Numbered from the stretch's first letter, positions 1 through 8,581 are shown. The stretch is DNA of 50,047 nucleotides from an uncultured Muribaculaceae bacterium (GCA_910584185.1 CAJTYC010000005.1:1-50047); one strand, 5' to 3'. A program made the numbers and translations. The notes: generated by a model not told the origin, from the letters alone.

Positions 1-24
1 TGTGCCGATAGTTTTTAAGCGAGC

Positions 25-636
25 TTACCTTAGAGGGACTTTTTCAGTGCCCTCCACTATTACAGCCTCCTTGTCGGGATTGTCGAGCAGAAAGCGGTTG
101 CCGATAATCTGACAGCTACGGTCAAGTATCTGCACATTATGTATGGAACGGAAAAATTCAGGATGCTGACGCTTTATATACAGTCTTCGCGGGTTGTCGT
201 CGAGATAATTCTTCCAGACCTTAAGATGCTCATAATATTTCAGCAAACGGTCATTGTATCCCGTTTCGAAAAGCCCTTGGCCTTTCCTGCCCCCAAGTTC
301 CCAATACAAGCGGTTGCAGCCAGTTTTGAAGCCTCTTATCACATCACCGAGATGCATTCCCTGAGGGAAATCAGTCTTGACACGGATAATCATATGCACA
401 TGATCCGGCATGAGACAGAATTTCCATACCTCCACATTCCGGTGCACACCATGCATCTTTTTTGATTCCTGCAACTTGATACGCCAACCTAAATCGGACG
501 GTATGATCTTCGGGCGATCCCCGCACACAAGAGAGCCGAGAATCGGGGCACGCCCGCTCACCACCATAGTGACCATGTAGATTCCGGCTCTATGATAATC
601 GTGATGATAAGCGCGCTGTTTGAAATTACGGTTCAT
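25..636 (-). CDS. REP-associated tyrosine transposase-like protein (Y1/HUH family)
   Basis: Predicted single-strand DNA transposase of the IS200/RAYT type (about 203 aa from the ATG at 636; an upstream in-frame start at 693 adds 19 residues that do not look like the family). The HUH metal-binding motif is visible as HVH at residues 79-81 (MPDHVHMII), and the candidate catalytic tyrosine is Y144 in WKNYLDDNP, the expected spacing and context. No inverted repeats or second transposase gene flank it, so it looks like a single-copy domesticated RAYT rather than an active IS. Relatives I recall from Bacteroidales continue for several dozen residues after the NPDKEAVIV segment; here the frame stops soon after, so the C-terminus may be truncated (inference). 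Possible substrates are the palindromic intergenic repeats listed further on. Confidence 0.85.
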   Translation of the reverse strand: MNRNFKQRAYHHDYHRAGIYMVTMVVSGRAPILGSLVCGDRPKIIPSDLGWRIKLQESKKMHGVHRNVEVWKFCLMPDHVHMIIRVKTDFPQGMHLGDVIRGFKTGCNRLYWELGGRKGQGLFETGYNDRLLKYYEHLKVWKNYLDDNPRRLYIKRQHPEFFRSIHNVQILDRSCQIIGNRFLLDNPDKEAVIVEGTEKVPLR

Positions 637-716
637 AACAAACACCTTAAAAAGAGAAAGATTCTTCCGGCATAGCCAAAACATGCGCTGCAAAGCACCG
701 CAAACGAATACCGGCT

Positions 717-782
717 AACGCATTGGACTGACATTTAACTGACATTGGATTTACATTGGGCTGACATTGAACTGACAACACC
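717..782. repeat. 11-bp iterated repeat, about six units
   Basis: CTGACATT recurs at 728, 739 and 761, with degenerate copies at 717, 750 and 772, an exact 11-nt spacing. It lies about 80 nt upstream of the transposase start. Eleven bases is close to one helical turn, so one face of the DNA would show repeated binding sites, as in iterons or cooperative operators. No function can be assigned from sequence alone. Confidence 0.8.
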
Positions 783-844
783 CTCAGAGACCTGCCCATC
801 ATATCGATACAACCAAACCACCGATACAGCAAAAATTCAAGAAT

Positions 845-976
845 ATGAATTTACTCAAAAGCACTACCCTCAAGAAACAGGGGGCTACGCTCGCCACAGA
901 AGTTTGCGACTGCCCCGAAATAGACGCGCAAGGAGAGAGTCGTAAAAAAAGGGCTGCCGGAGCGAGAAGTGAATGA
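845..976 (+). CDS. possible 43-aa small ORF of unknown function
   Basis: A short reading frame beginning MNLLKSTTLKKQG and ending in a basic Lys/Arg-rich tail, followed about 50 nt later by a good intrinsic terminator on the same strand. The terminator shows that something is transcribed rightward here, but no plus-strand gene of normal size lies upstream. The transcript may be this small protein or a non-coding RNA. There is no clear ribosome binding site and no recognisable family. Low confidence. Confidence 0.2.
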   Translation: MNLLKSTTLKKQGATLATEVCDCPEIDAQGESRKKRAAGARSE

Positions 977-1027
977 TGGGGCAAAGGCAAGGGATAGCGA
1001 CAGATGCGTTAGCCAGTCATTTTGTGA

Positions 1028-1053
1028 GCTGAGACTTTGTCTCAGCCTTTTTA
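1028..1053 (+). terminator. intrinsic terminator
   Basis: Stem GCTGAGAC / GTCTCAGC with a TTT loop, followed by CTTTTTAT. It would end a rightward transcript from the 700-1020 region, which holds no other recognised gene. Confidence 0.75.
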
Positions 1054-1120
1054 TCATATCCCACTTATCTCCAGTCTTACCGTGTCATCTTCACCCATCT
1101 GCCATCTTCCTCCATCCAAC

Positions 1121-1160
1121 CAACAATAGAGCCGGGTGCAGACACCCGGCTCTATTGTTG
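1121..1160 (-). terminator. 18-bp perfect hairpin at the 3' end of tRNA-Gln
   Basis: Perfect inverted repeat, arms 1121-1138 and 1143-1160, 4-nt loop. On the minus strand it starts at the discriminator and last acceptor bases of the tRNA, so the tRNA 3' end pairs either with its acceptor stem or into this hairpin. No U-tract follows. It probably marks the precursor 3' end or acts as a terminator. Confidence 0.65.
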
Positions 1161-1228
1161 TCTTACCAGGATTCGAACCTGGACAGGCAGAACCAAAAAC
1201 TGCAGTGCTACCATTACACCATAAGACA
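1158..1228 (-). tRNA. tRNA-Gln (anticodon TTG)
   Basis: Read on the minus strand, the cloverleaf closes: 7-bp acceptor TGTCTTA/TAAGACA, D-stem GTGT/GCAC, anticodon stem GCAGT/TCTGC (last pair T-T), loop TTTTGGT with anticodon TTG, T-arm CCAGG-TTCGAAT-CCTGG, discriminator A. CCA is not encoded. It reads CAA codons (CAG by wobble). The 3' end merges into an 18-bp hairpin. Confidence 0.93.
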
Positions 1229-1280
1229 ATCCTACCGTCTCAGAAAAGCCCCATATGCATGGCTTTCCTCGAAACATCTG

Positions 1281-1312
1281 CAAAATTAATCTTTTTTTGT
1301 GAATTATACAAA
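1281..1312 (-). promoter_or_regulatory. Bacteroidota-type promoter for tRNA-Gln
   Basis: On the minus strand: -33 TTTG (1312-1309), 20-nt spacer, -7 TAATTTTG (1288-1281), an exact match to the TTTG/TAnnTTTG consensus. It would give a leader of about 45 nt before the tRNA. Confidence 0.75.
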
Positions 1313-1356
1313 TTTTTATTCACCTAAAGCATTTTTTTGCATTATTGCCCCTTCGC

Positions 1357-1389
1357 TTTGCCGAATATTGAAAAATTTTAGTAATTTTG
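1357..1389 (+). promoter_or_regulatory. promoter upstream of the alanine-dehydrogenase-like gene
   Basis: TTTG at 1357-1360, 21-nt spacer, TAATTTTG at 1382-1389. A start near 1395 gives an unusually long 5' UTR of about 165 nt before the ATG at 1563. I see no known riboswitch in that leader. Confidence 0.65.
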
Positions 1390-1562
1390 TTGTCTGACCA
1401 ACTGAGAAATGCAGAAAGCCATGCTATTTCCTTAGTAACGATTAAAGCCAAAACCAAGGGACACCTTACGACGACAGTCACGGCTTATTGCAAAGCAGCA
1501 GTCTCTCAGCTTATGGCTACATTCCTTCAAAATTAATACACCTACTAAAATTACAATATAAT

Positions 1563-2678
1563 ATGGCAGACTCCGGAAAACACTCAGCCACCAATCAGTC
1601 GTTGGAACCTCAGGCAGAAGTCGAGGTGCTCGACCAGCCTAAAGGCGGCATTCACATAGCCCTCGTGGGCAACTACTCCGACACCGACGAGACAAGATTC
1701 ATCCTCACGCCCGAAGCGTGCGGCCTGCTCACTTCAGGCGGCATCAAAGTCTCTATGGAACAGGGCGCCGGCGTCGACATAAGTTTCAACGACAGCACTT
1801 ACGCCGAATACGGTGTCAAGATAGTGACCCGCGAGGAAGCCCTAAGCGCACCCATAGTGCTCAGTTACCAGCCTCTCCGCGCCAAGGATGTCAAGAAAAT
1901 GAGCCCCGGCGCAACCCTGCTCTGCATGATGGGCAAGGACCTCTTCGACAAGCACGTCGTAAAAGCCCTCCTCGACAAGCACATCTCCTGCGGCTGTTTC
2001 GACAATATGTATTCCCACAGCGACGTGCAAATCTTCGCCAACATAGTTGACGAGATTGATGGCCGCGCCGCAGTGATGTATGCCCAGGAGTCTCTGTCAT
2101 ATTTGGGTGGCGGCAAAGGCGTGCTACTCGCCGGTGTGGCCGGACTCAACCCCTGCGAAGTGCTGATCATCGGCACCGGCACGGAGTGCATCGCTGCCGC
2201 CAACGCTGCCGCCGGCACCGGCGCTCGCGTGGTGGTCATGGACAACGACGTCTCCGCCCTCTCGCTCGCCCGCCCGCTATGCAACCCCATCGTGGAGCTG
2301 ATTGCAATTCATCCCCGCGTTCTAACCAACCGCGTCAAGACAGCCGACGTAATAATAATGGGCAATGCCACCAACCAGTTCAAATTCCCAAAGAGTCTGT
2401 CAAGTTCTCTAAAAGACAGCGTATTCGTGATCGACCTGCATGAGTCGCACCCCTCGGTCTCTGTGCCCCGAACTGTGGCTATGGCCCTCTCTAACCCCAT
2501 GGTCAACTTCCTGCATGAGCTGAGCATCAAGGGTGGCTTCACCGGCATGATGGTCACAACAACCGGCGTGCAGAGCGGCATGATCACTTATGACGGCAAA
2601 CTCGTAGACAAATTCATCGCCTCTTTCCTCTCTATGCCGAGCATCGACATTCGCGTGATGCTCTCGAGCACCAACTGA
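1563..2678 (+). CDS. alanine dehydrogenase / transhydrogenase-alpha-like protein, likely atypical
   Basis: 371 aa, the normal length of the alanine dehydrogenase / NAD(P) transhydrogenase alpha family. The N-terminal domain keeps the substrate-carboxylate arginine (R45 in ETRFILTP), and the Rossmann fold is present around residues 204-221 (GTGTECIAAANAAAGTG). However, the lysine normally in a KxxEP-like segment is replaced around residues 101-105 (SYQPL), and the following histidine segment reads LCMMGK (120-125), so both catalytic residues of true alanine dehydrogenase appear absent. I infer a Bacteroidota paralogue with another NAD-dependent or regulatory role. The ATG at 1563 is preferred over 1488 because the first 25 codons lack family character. 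The next gene begins 11 nt downstream, so the two are probably co-transcribed. Confidence 0.75.
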   Translation: MADSGKHSATNQSLEPQAEVEVLDQPKGGIHIALVGNYSDTDETRFILTPEACGLLTSGGIKVSMEQGAGVDISFNDSTYAEYGVKIVTREEALSAPIVLSYQPLRAKDVKKMSPGATLLCMMGKDLFDKHVVKALLDKHISCGCFDNMYSHSDVQIFANIVDEIDGRAAVMYAQESLSYLGGGKGVLLAGVAGLNPCEVLIIGTGTECIAAANAAAGTGARVVVMDNDVSALSLARPLCNPIVELIAIHPRVLTNRVKTADVIIMGNATNQFKFPKSLSSSLKDSVFVIDLHESHPSVSVPRTVAMALSNPMVNFLHELSIKGGFTGMMVTTTGVQSGMITYDGKLVDKFIASFLSMPSIDIRVMLSSTN

Positions 2679-2689
2679 CAAACAGGGGA

Positions 2690-3799
2690 ATGAAGAGGCA
2701 AACCGATGAGAACCGCCCATGGCTGATACACCTCGTGTCGAGCAACCGCTGGGGTGGCATGCAACGCTACGCCTGCGATATCTGCGAGCACTATCGGCGG
2801 CAAGGATGGCGCGTAAGCGCCGTGACACGCGAGGCCCGCGTCGTGGACCAGCATTTCCGCGATGCCGCCATTGAGCTGCTCCACGCCCCGCTCCGAGGTT
2901 TCTTCGACCCGGTGTCGGCACTAATGCTCGCCCGCGAACTGCGCGACGCACCGCACAACCACACCTATGTCCACGTGCACCGTTACCGCGACGCTTTCAC
3001 AGTGCTACTCGCCAAGCGCATCGCCGCACGCCCCGACGTGCGAGTCTTCTCAACCCGTCACACCGTGAGACAAGGCCGCAACTCATGGCTGTTCCGGCGT
3101 ATCTACGACAAGATAAACGGCCACATTTTCGTGTCGAAAGCCGCCTTCGACCGCTTCAAGCAGCCATGGCCCGACAAGCTCCCCATGGATATGAAGACCG
3201 TGCATATATTGCACAATAGCGTCAACACACACCAAGCCTCTCCTGTAGCCGAGCCCTCAAAGGGCCCGATAATCGCCGCATACGCCGGAGCCGTGGTCAA
3301 GGGCAAGGGCATAGAGACAATCATAGATGCCCTCTCCATGCTGCGCGACGTGAAGATCCGGCTCCGCATCTGCGGCAAGGGAAATCCCGACTACCGCGAC
3401 CAGCTGCGCCGTCGAGCTATTGCCCGCAATGTGATGGAACGGATAGACTGGAAACAAAACTCCGAAACCCCCTACGAAAGCATCTCCGGCGCCCACTTCG
3501 TGGTGCTACCGTCGGTCGACCGCGAAGCTTTCGGCATGAGCAACATCGACGCAATGGCTGCAGCCCGCCCTCAGATTTGCTGCCCAACCGGTGCCCAACC
3601 GGAATATCTCGAAGATGGCCGGACTGCAATATTCGTGTCCCCGGCCGACGCCTCAGCTCTCACAAGCGCCATGCAGCGGCTCGCATCAGACAAGCAACTG
3701 CGCGAACAGATGGGCAAAGACGCACACGACTATTACACAAAACATCTCAGCTGGGAGTCTTTTATCCCCAAACTAACCGCAATCTATCTGAATTCCTGA
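2690..3799 (+). CDS. GT4-type glycosyltransferase
   Basis: 369 aa, GT-B fold glycosyltransferase using a nucleotide-sugar donor. The N-terminal domain opens with the loop common in this group (SSNRWGGMQRYACD), and the C-terminal Glycos_transf_1 domain carries the nucleotide-sugar motif E279-AFGMSNI-D287. In the classical EX7E motif the second residue is Glu; here it is Asp, a conservative change. Start chosen at the ATG after a purine-rich AGGGGA, 11 nt after the upstream stop. With GDP-L-fucose synthase and the GT117 protein downstream, it may add a sugar (possibly fucose) to a lipid-linked or surface glycan; acceptor and donor cannot be read from sequence. Confidence 0.85.
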   Translation: MKRQTDENRPWLIHLVSSNRWGGMQRYACDICEHYRRQGWRVSAVTREARVVDQHFRDAAIELLHAPLRGFFDPVSALMLARELRDAPHNHTYVHVHRYRDAFTVLLAKRIAARPDVRVFSTRHTVRQGRNSWLFRRIYDKINGHIFVSKAAFDRFKQPWPDKLPMDMKTVHILHNSVNTHQASPVAEPSKGPIIAAYAGAVVKGKGIETIIDALSMLRDVKIRLRICGKGNPDYRDQLRRRAIARNVMERIDWKQNSETPYESISGAHFVVLPSVDREAFGMSNIDAMAAARPQICCPTGAQPEYLEDGRTAIFVSPADASALTSAMQRLASDKQLREQMGKDAHDYYTKHLSWESFIPKLTAIYLNS

Positions 3800-3863
3800 C
3801 CCCGGCATAATCTCTCCACCAACCTGAAAACTTGAAAAGTTGACAAATCATAATCTTCTGAAT

Positions 3864-4805
3864 ATGGAAAAGAACGCTAAGATATATGTGGCAGGCCACC
3901 GCGGCATGGTGGGCTCCGCCATCGTACGCGAGCTGCAACGCCGCGGATACACTAACATCATAACCCGCACTCACGCCGAGCTCGACCTCTCCCGTCAAGA
4001 CATGGTAGAGGAGTTCTTCGCCGCCGAACGCCCCGAATACGTATTCCTCGCCGCCGCAAAGGTTGGCGGCATAGAGGCCAACGACAAGGCACCGGCCGAC
4101 TTCATGTATGTCAACATGATGCTCGAAATGAACGTGATAAACGCAGCCTGGCGCAACGGATGCCGCAAGCTCGAGTTTCTCGGCTCTTCCTGCATATACC
4201 CGCGCATGGCGCCCCAGCCCATGCAGGAGTCTTGCCTGCTCACATCAGCCCTCGAGAAAACCAACGAGGCCTATGCCCTCGCCAAAATCTCCGGCCTCAA
4301 GTATTGCGAATATCTCAACCGCCAATATGGAGCGGACTTCATCTCAGTGATGCCCACTAATCTCTACGGACCCAACGACAACTACCACCCCACGCACTCA
4401 CATGTGCTCCCCGCCCTGATACGCCGTTTCCACGAGGCAAAGATGAGCGGTGCAAAGAGCGTGACTTGCTGGGGCGACGGTTCGCCGCTGCGCGAGTTCC
4501 TATATGTAGACGACCTCGCTGACCTCTGCGTGTTCCTGATGGAGAACTATTCGGGCAACGAGACTGTCAACGCCGGCACCGGCAAGGAAGTAACCATCAA
4601 GCAACTCACCGAGCTCGTGGCCAAGGTGATTGGCTTCGAAGGTGAAATCGAATGGGACACCACCAAGCCCAACGGCACTCCCCGCAAGCTCCTCGACGTC
4701 TCAAAGGCCTCCCGACTCGGCTGGAACTACAAGACGGAACTCGAAGAGGGTATACGCCTCGCCTACGAGGACTTCCTAAACAACCCAATGAGAGCGGAGC
4801 GATAA
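3864..4805 (+). CDS. fcl: GDP-L-fucose synthase
   Basis: 313 aa short-chain dehydrogenase/reductase. It epimerises and reduces GDP-4-keto-6-deoxy-D-mannose to GDP-L-fucose with NADPH. Visible motifs: Rossmann GHRGMVGS (11-18), active-site serine in GSSCIYP (S108/S109) and Y137-ALA-K141. C-terminal ends such as GWNYKTELEEGI are typical of the family. The ATG at 3864 is chosen over a TTG at 3840, since MEKNAKIYVAGH is the usual start. The partner GDP-mannose dehydratase (gmd) is not in this window. The gene ends 7 nt before the GT117 gene, suggesting one operon for fucosylated glycans. Confidence 0.95.
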   Translation: MEKNAKIYVAGHRGMVGSAIVRELQRRGYTNIITRTHAELDLSRQDMVEEFFAAERPEYVFLAAAKVGGIEANDKAPADFMYVNMMLEMNVINAAWRNGCRKLEFLGSSCIYPRMAPQPMQESCLLTSALEKTNEAYALAKISGLKYCEYLNRQYGADFISVMPTNLYGPNDNYHPTHSHVLPALIRRFHEAKMSGAKSVTCWGDGSPLREFLYVDDLADLCVFLMENYSGNETVNAGTGKEVTIKQLTELVAKVIGFEGEIEWDTTKPNGTPRKLLDVSKASRLGWNYKTELEEGIRLAYEDFLNNPMRAER

Positions 4806-4812
4806 GGGAGAG

Positions 4813-7800
4813 ATGATAGAATCAGAAAGGAAATACCTAAGGCTCGAAAGCTGGGTGGCATGGGGCGCGTTTCTCCTCCTGCTGCTCACCTATTGGCTCA
4901 CTGTGGCCCCGACCGTATCTTTCTGGGACTGCCCGGAATATGTGTCGGCGGCCTATCTGCTCGAGGTGGGGCACCCGCCGGGCAACCCCACATGGATGCT
5001 CGTCGAGAAGATGTTTACCCTGCTCGCTCCATCGCCGGCCTACGCCGCCTTGGCCATTAACCTCTCCTCGGGCCTGTTCACAGCCTTCGCCGCCTTTTTC
5101 CTCGCCAAGACTCTATATCGCGTGGGGCTTTGGGTGCTCCTAAAGCTCCCGCGCCGCCATATCCCCGCACCGGTGGCGGCCGCCGGCGGTGCCCTCACGG
5201 GCGCTCTCGCTTTCGGCTGGTGCGACTCTGCATGGTTCTCCGCCGTGGAGGCTGAGGTATATGCCATGTCGATTTTCATGACGGCCCTCTGCGTCTGGCT
5301 TATGACGAAGTGGGCAGGCACACGCAACCGCCCGGAGTCATGGCGCTTGCTAATCCTTATCGCTTACCTCTTCGGCCTGAGCATCGGCATTCACCAGCTC
5401 AACCTGCTCTGCATCCCGGCACTCGCCATGATATGGGCGGTGCGTCGTGGCATTCGGAGCACTTTGCGGCTCGCTCTGATTTTCCTGCTCTCGCTCGTTG
5501 CCGTGGCCTGCGTGCTTATGGGCATGATGCCCTCGACCATCGCGCTCGCTGCCCGGTTTGAGATTATGGCTGTAAATCTCTGGGGACTCCCTGCACTGAG
5601 CGGCGTGGCGATATATGTCGCGCTCCTTGCCCTCTCTCTCATACTCGCCCTCGTGGTGACTCGCGTAGGCCACAGCCGCGGCCAAATGGCTGCCGCTTGC
5701 TTCCCCGCGATTTTCCTCTCCGGCATTTTCATACTCTCCGACCATTTTGCGATCGGGGCTATTGTCTCGGTGCTCGTCTCAGCGCTGCTCGTGAGCGGTG
5801 CGAATTTCCAGAGCCGCCGCCTTTGCCTCGCTCTCTGGATGCTCGCAATGCTCCTCACGGGCTACAGCTCTTATGCCATTATCCCGATTCGCGGAGATGT
5901 GCCTTCACCGGCCAACTCCGCTATGCCCGGCGAACCGTTCGCATTCGCCTATTACCAAAGCCGCGAACAGTATGGCGGCAAGCCCTTGCTCTATGGGTCC
6001 ACCCCTTTCAGCAAACCGATGCTCCATGAGGAGTACGACAGCCTCGGCAATCCGTTCTACCGCAAGTATCAACTGAAATATGGCTCAACCCGACTGGTGC
6101 CGGGCGAAGCCGATGGCAAGTTGCGCAACGGCCTCGACATTGACCCCGTTGACTCCGCCGAAAATGCAAGGCTCGTTGCCCGGGGCGGCGACTCTTATAT
6201 GGTAATCGGACGTCATCCCTCCACTGTAAAGACTCCTGAGCTGAACATGTGGTTCCCCCGCATCACATCGTCCAATCCTTCGGACCTCACCTCGTTCGAC
6301 GAGTGGATTGGCATGAACAAGTCCACCATGTCAAGGGTGAAAATCTCCGAGGCTTTCGACTCTCTTGGGCGGCCGGTAGCCAAGGCTCGTCCGGACGGTT
6401 CGCGTGGTGAATCGCCCACTGGCTTCCGACCCACCTACATGCAGAATCTGCAGTGGTTCTTGACTTACCAGACCGGATACATGTACTGGCGCTACCTGCT
6501 CTGGAACTTTGCCGGACGCCAGAACGACCGCCCCTCGCAAGGTGAAGTGCAACATGGCAATTTCGTGACCGGATTCGGACCTGTCGACAACGCAATGCTC
6601 GGCGCCGAAGACCATCTCCCCGATGTGGCCGGCTCCGACAACAAGGGGCGCAATCTATATTTTTGTCTCCCCCTCATATTGGGACTCATCGGCATAGGCT
6701 GGTTGCTGAAGTCGCGCCGCCGGGGCATTACCACCTGCGCGGTGACCGGGATACTTTTCGTCATGACAGGACTTGCCATTGTGGTCTATCTCAACCAGGA
6801 CCCGGGCGAACCTCGCGAACGCGACTATTCATTTCTCGGCAGTTTCTGGGCCTATTGCATATGGATAGGCTTCGGGGCAATCATGGTGGCACGCCGTTTC
6901 AGAAGCCCATGGGGCTTCGCCCTCCCGCTCGCCATAGTGACCTGGATGGGCTTCACAAATTATGATGACCATGACCGCAGCAACCGCACTGCGGCCCGCT
7001 CGTTCGCCGTCAACATGATGCAGTCTATGGAGCCCGATGCCATAATCTTCGTCAATGGCGACAATTATACTTTCCCTCTTTGGTATATCCAAGAGGTGGA
7101 GGGAATCAGGAGCGATATACGCGTGGTGAATCTGTCATATCTCACCCGCCCGGCATATGCCGCCAACCTCATGGCTGACTGGCGTGAGTCCAAGAAGCTC
7201 CCCACCACGCTGAGCCGCAAGGATATCATCTACGATGCCTACCGGCAAGTGCGCCTATCGCCTACCGCCGTCGACACAATGCCCGCACTCGAAGCATTGC
7301 GCATCCTGAAGCAGTCCGACCATCCGCAGTTCCCGGCTCGCTATGTCACGATTACCGACCGAAAGGGTGATGAAATCACGATCCCGGCAAACGCCCTGCG
7401 CAATGGTCACCTATCCATGGATTTCGGACGCATCATGATGCTCGACATCCTGGCCACCAATGCCGCCTCGCCAAAGCCACGACCCATATATTGGATCGAG
7501 GCTCTCTCTGCTGACAAACGGCTCGGTCTCACGTCGGGGCTTTCTCCATGGCTATTCGGATATAAGTTCGGCACCACCCCAAACCTCATCTCCGACTCTT
7601 TGGCTATAGCAGCCTCCGAGCGAATGGTGCCGGCTAACCCTCCCGGCAAACCGGTCTACATGGATCACACGCCGGCTTCGCAACTGAGTTCACAAAGAGC
7701 CGCCCTGATTGCAGCCGGACGGCGACTGCTCAACCATGGCAATGTCCCGGAAGCCGTAAAAATGGCAAAACGGGCAGACCGTCTTATGGGTTTCGATCCG

Positions 7801-8052
7801 GGCACATATGTCAACGTGCTAATCGGTGACTCAACTTTCGTGACCCGCCGCGAACTCGCAGCTCTGTTTGCCGACTGCGCAGACTCGCTGCTGAGTCGCC
7901 AAAACAGAGAAAAGCCCGGGCACTTAGTGCTCGAGCTTAAATCTCGCGGCCGCCACCACCTCAAGGAATACACAAACCAAAAGGAAGCATGGCTCAATTA
8001 CAAACGGCATCTCCCACCACGCCTGCGCAACAAGATGGCACCCACTTATTGA
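4813..8052 (+). CDS. DUF2723 / glycosyltransferase family 117 membrane protein
   Basis: 1079 aa, a normal length for this Bacteroidota family. The N-terminal half is a multi-pass membrane domain starting with a hydrophobic segment at about 17-32, followed by the family signature around WDCPEY (D39, E42) and GHPPGNP, resembling the acidic motif of PMT-type GT-C transferases. A further group of membrane segments lies around 620-720, and the C-terminal 350 residues are soluble and probably periplasmic. The family is annotated as a lipid-sugar-dependent transferase; a role in Bacteroidota protein O-glycosylation is attractive because fucose synthesis is immediately upstream, but that is inference. 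It converges on the phage-derived module. Confidence 0.85.
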   Translation: MIESERKYLRLESWVAWGAFLLLLLTYWLTVAPTVSFWDCPEYVSAAYLLEVGHPPGNPTWMLVEKMFTLLAPSPAYAALAINLSSGLFTAFAAFFLAKTLYRVGLWVLLKLPRRHIPAPVAAAGGALTGALAFGWCDSAWFSAVEAEVYAMSIFMTALCVWLMTKWAGTRNRPESWRLLILIAYLFGLSIGIHQLNLLCIPALAMIWAVRRGIRSTLRLALIFLLSLVAVACVLMGMMPSTIALAARFEIMAVNLWGLPALSGVAIYVALLALSLILALVVTRVGHSRGQMAAACFPAIFLSGIFILSDHFAIGAIVSVLVSALLVSGANFQSRRLCLALWMLAMLLTGYSSYAIIPIRGDVPSPANSAMPGEPFAFAYYQSREQYGGKPLLYGSTPFSKPMLHEEYDSLGNPFYRKYQLKYGSTRLVPGEADGKLRNGLDIDPVDSAENARLVARGGDSYMVIGRHPSTVKTPELNMWFPRITSSNPSDLTSFDEWIGMNKSTMSRVKISEAFDSLGRPVAKARPDGSRGESPTGFRPTYMQNLQWFLTYQTGYMYWRYLLWNFAGRQNDRPSQGEVQHGNFVTGFGPVDNAMLGAEDHLPDVAGSDNKGRNLYFCLPLILGLIGIGWLLKSRRRGITTCAVTGILFVMTGLAIVVYLNQDPGEPRERDYSFLGSFWAYCIWIGFGAIMVARRFRSPWGFALPLAIVTWMGFTNYDDHDRSNRTAARSFAVNMMQSMEPDAIIFVNGDNYTFPLWYIQEVEGIRSDIRVVNLSYLTRPAYAANLMADWRESKKLPTTLSRKDIIYDAYRQVRLSPTAVDTMPALEALRILKQSDHPQFPARYVTITDRKGDEITIPANALRNGHLSMDFGRIMMLDILATNAASPKPRPIYWIEALSADKRLGLTSGLSPWLFGYKFGTTPNLISDSLAIAASERMVPANPPGKPVYMDHTPASQLSSQRAALIAAGRRLLNHGNVPEAVKMAKRADRLMGFDPGTYVNVLIGDSTFVTRRELAALFADCADSLLSRQNREKPGHLVLELKSRGRHHLKEYTNQKEAWLNYKRHLPPRLRNKMAPTY

Positions 8053-8063
8053 GCAGCTCATTA

Positions 8064-8111
8064 GTTGAGTCGCGAAGTTGTTGAGTCGCGAAGTCGTTGA
8101 GTCGCGAAGCA
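8064..8111. repeat. 16-nt tandem repeat, three units
   Basis: Three consecutive units of GTTGAGTCGCGAAGTT and variants start at 8064, 8080 and 8096, between the convergent GT117 and amidase genes. The motif TCGCGAAG reappears in the large inverted repeat near 38.2 kb. Confidence 0.85.
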
Positions 8112-8119
8112 AGTTCCGA

Positions 8120-8521
8120 CTAAAAAGCCTCACGACTGACGTCAAACGACGGGCAGGCTTTGGCTGCAAATTCCCGGTGGCCATGCACGGTGACGCCGGC
8201 AAAACGCGCTTTCAGTTCCCTAACCAACCGCCGCAAGGATTCGCGCTGCGCCGCAGTGCGGGTATCCTTGGGGCGCATCTGCTTGTCGCATCCACCCACA
8301 TAGCACACCCCCACCGAATTTGCGTTCTGACCCACACAATGTGCGCCAACCTGCTCCAACGCTCTGCCGGGATACACAGCCCCGTCGAGCCCAATCAAGT
8401 AATGGTAGCCTATGGTGCGGAATCCCCGCGCCTTGTGCCATCGCGTCACATCGGCCACACTGACCGCACGTCCCTCAGGAGTGGCCGTGCAATGTATGAT
8501 TATCTTATCAATCTTCCTCAT
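8120..8521 (-). CDS. N-acetylmuramoyl-L-alanine amidase, phage T7 lysozyme type
   Basis: 133 aa, cutting the amide bond between muramic acid and L-alanine in peptidoglycan. Amidase_2 fold with expected residues: zinc ligands H10 (IIHCTAT), H115 (HGHREF) and C123 (KACPSF), catalytic Y39/Y41 region (GYHYLIG) and K121. Start at the ATG at 8521; an upstream TTG at 8542 is unlikely. There is no signal peptide, as in T7-like endolysins that need a holin to reach the wall; a two-helix holin-like protein is encoded just upstream. This is the last gene of the minus-strand phage-derived module, and all catalytic residues are intact. Confidence 0.88.
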   Translation of the reverse strand: MRKIDKIIIHCTATPEGRAVSVADVTRWHKARGFRTIGYHYLIGLDGAVYPGRALEQVGAHCVGQNANSVGVCYVGGCDKQMRPKDTRTAAQRESLRRLVRELKARFAGVTVHGHREFAAKACPSFDVSREAF

Positions 8522-8581
8522 ATCTCGAAAATTAAAGTCCAACCACTTATTAACTATTAACTATAACCTATAACTTACCAC

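Noticed and set aside
25..636. Complete IS200/IS605 insertion sequence
   Set aside because: No tnpB or recognisable left/right subterminal hairpins flank the gene in the visible sequence; a single RAYT fits better.
845..1053. Known structural RNA (RNase P, tmRNA, SRP or 6S)
   Set aside because: None of the conserved cores of these RNAs can be seen; kept only as a possible small ORF or unknown transcript.
1389..1562. Riboswitch in the long leader of the alanine-dehydrogenase-like gene
   Set aside because: No conserved riboswitch core or terminator hairpin is recognisable; the leader looks unstructured.
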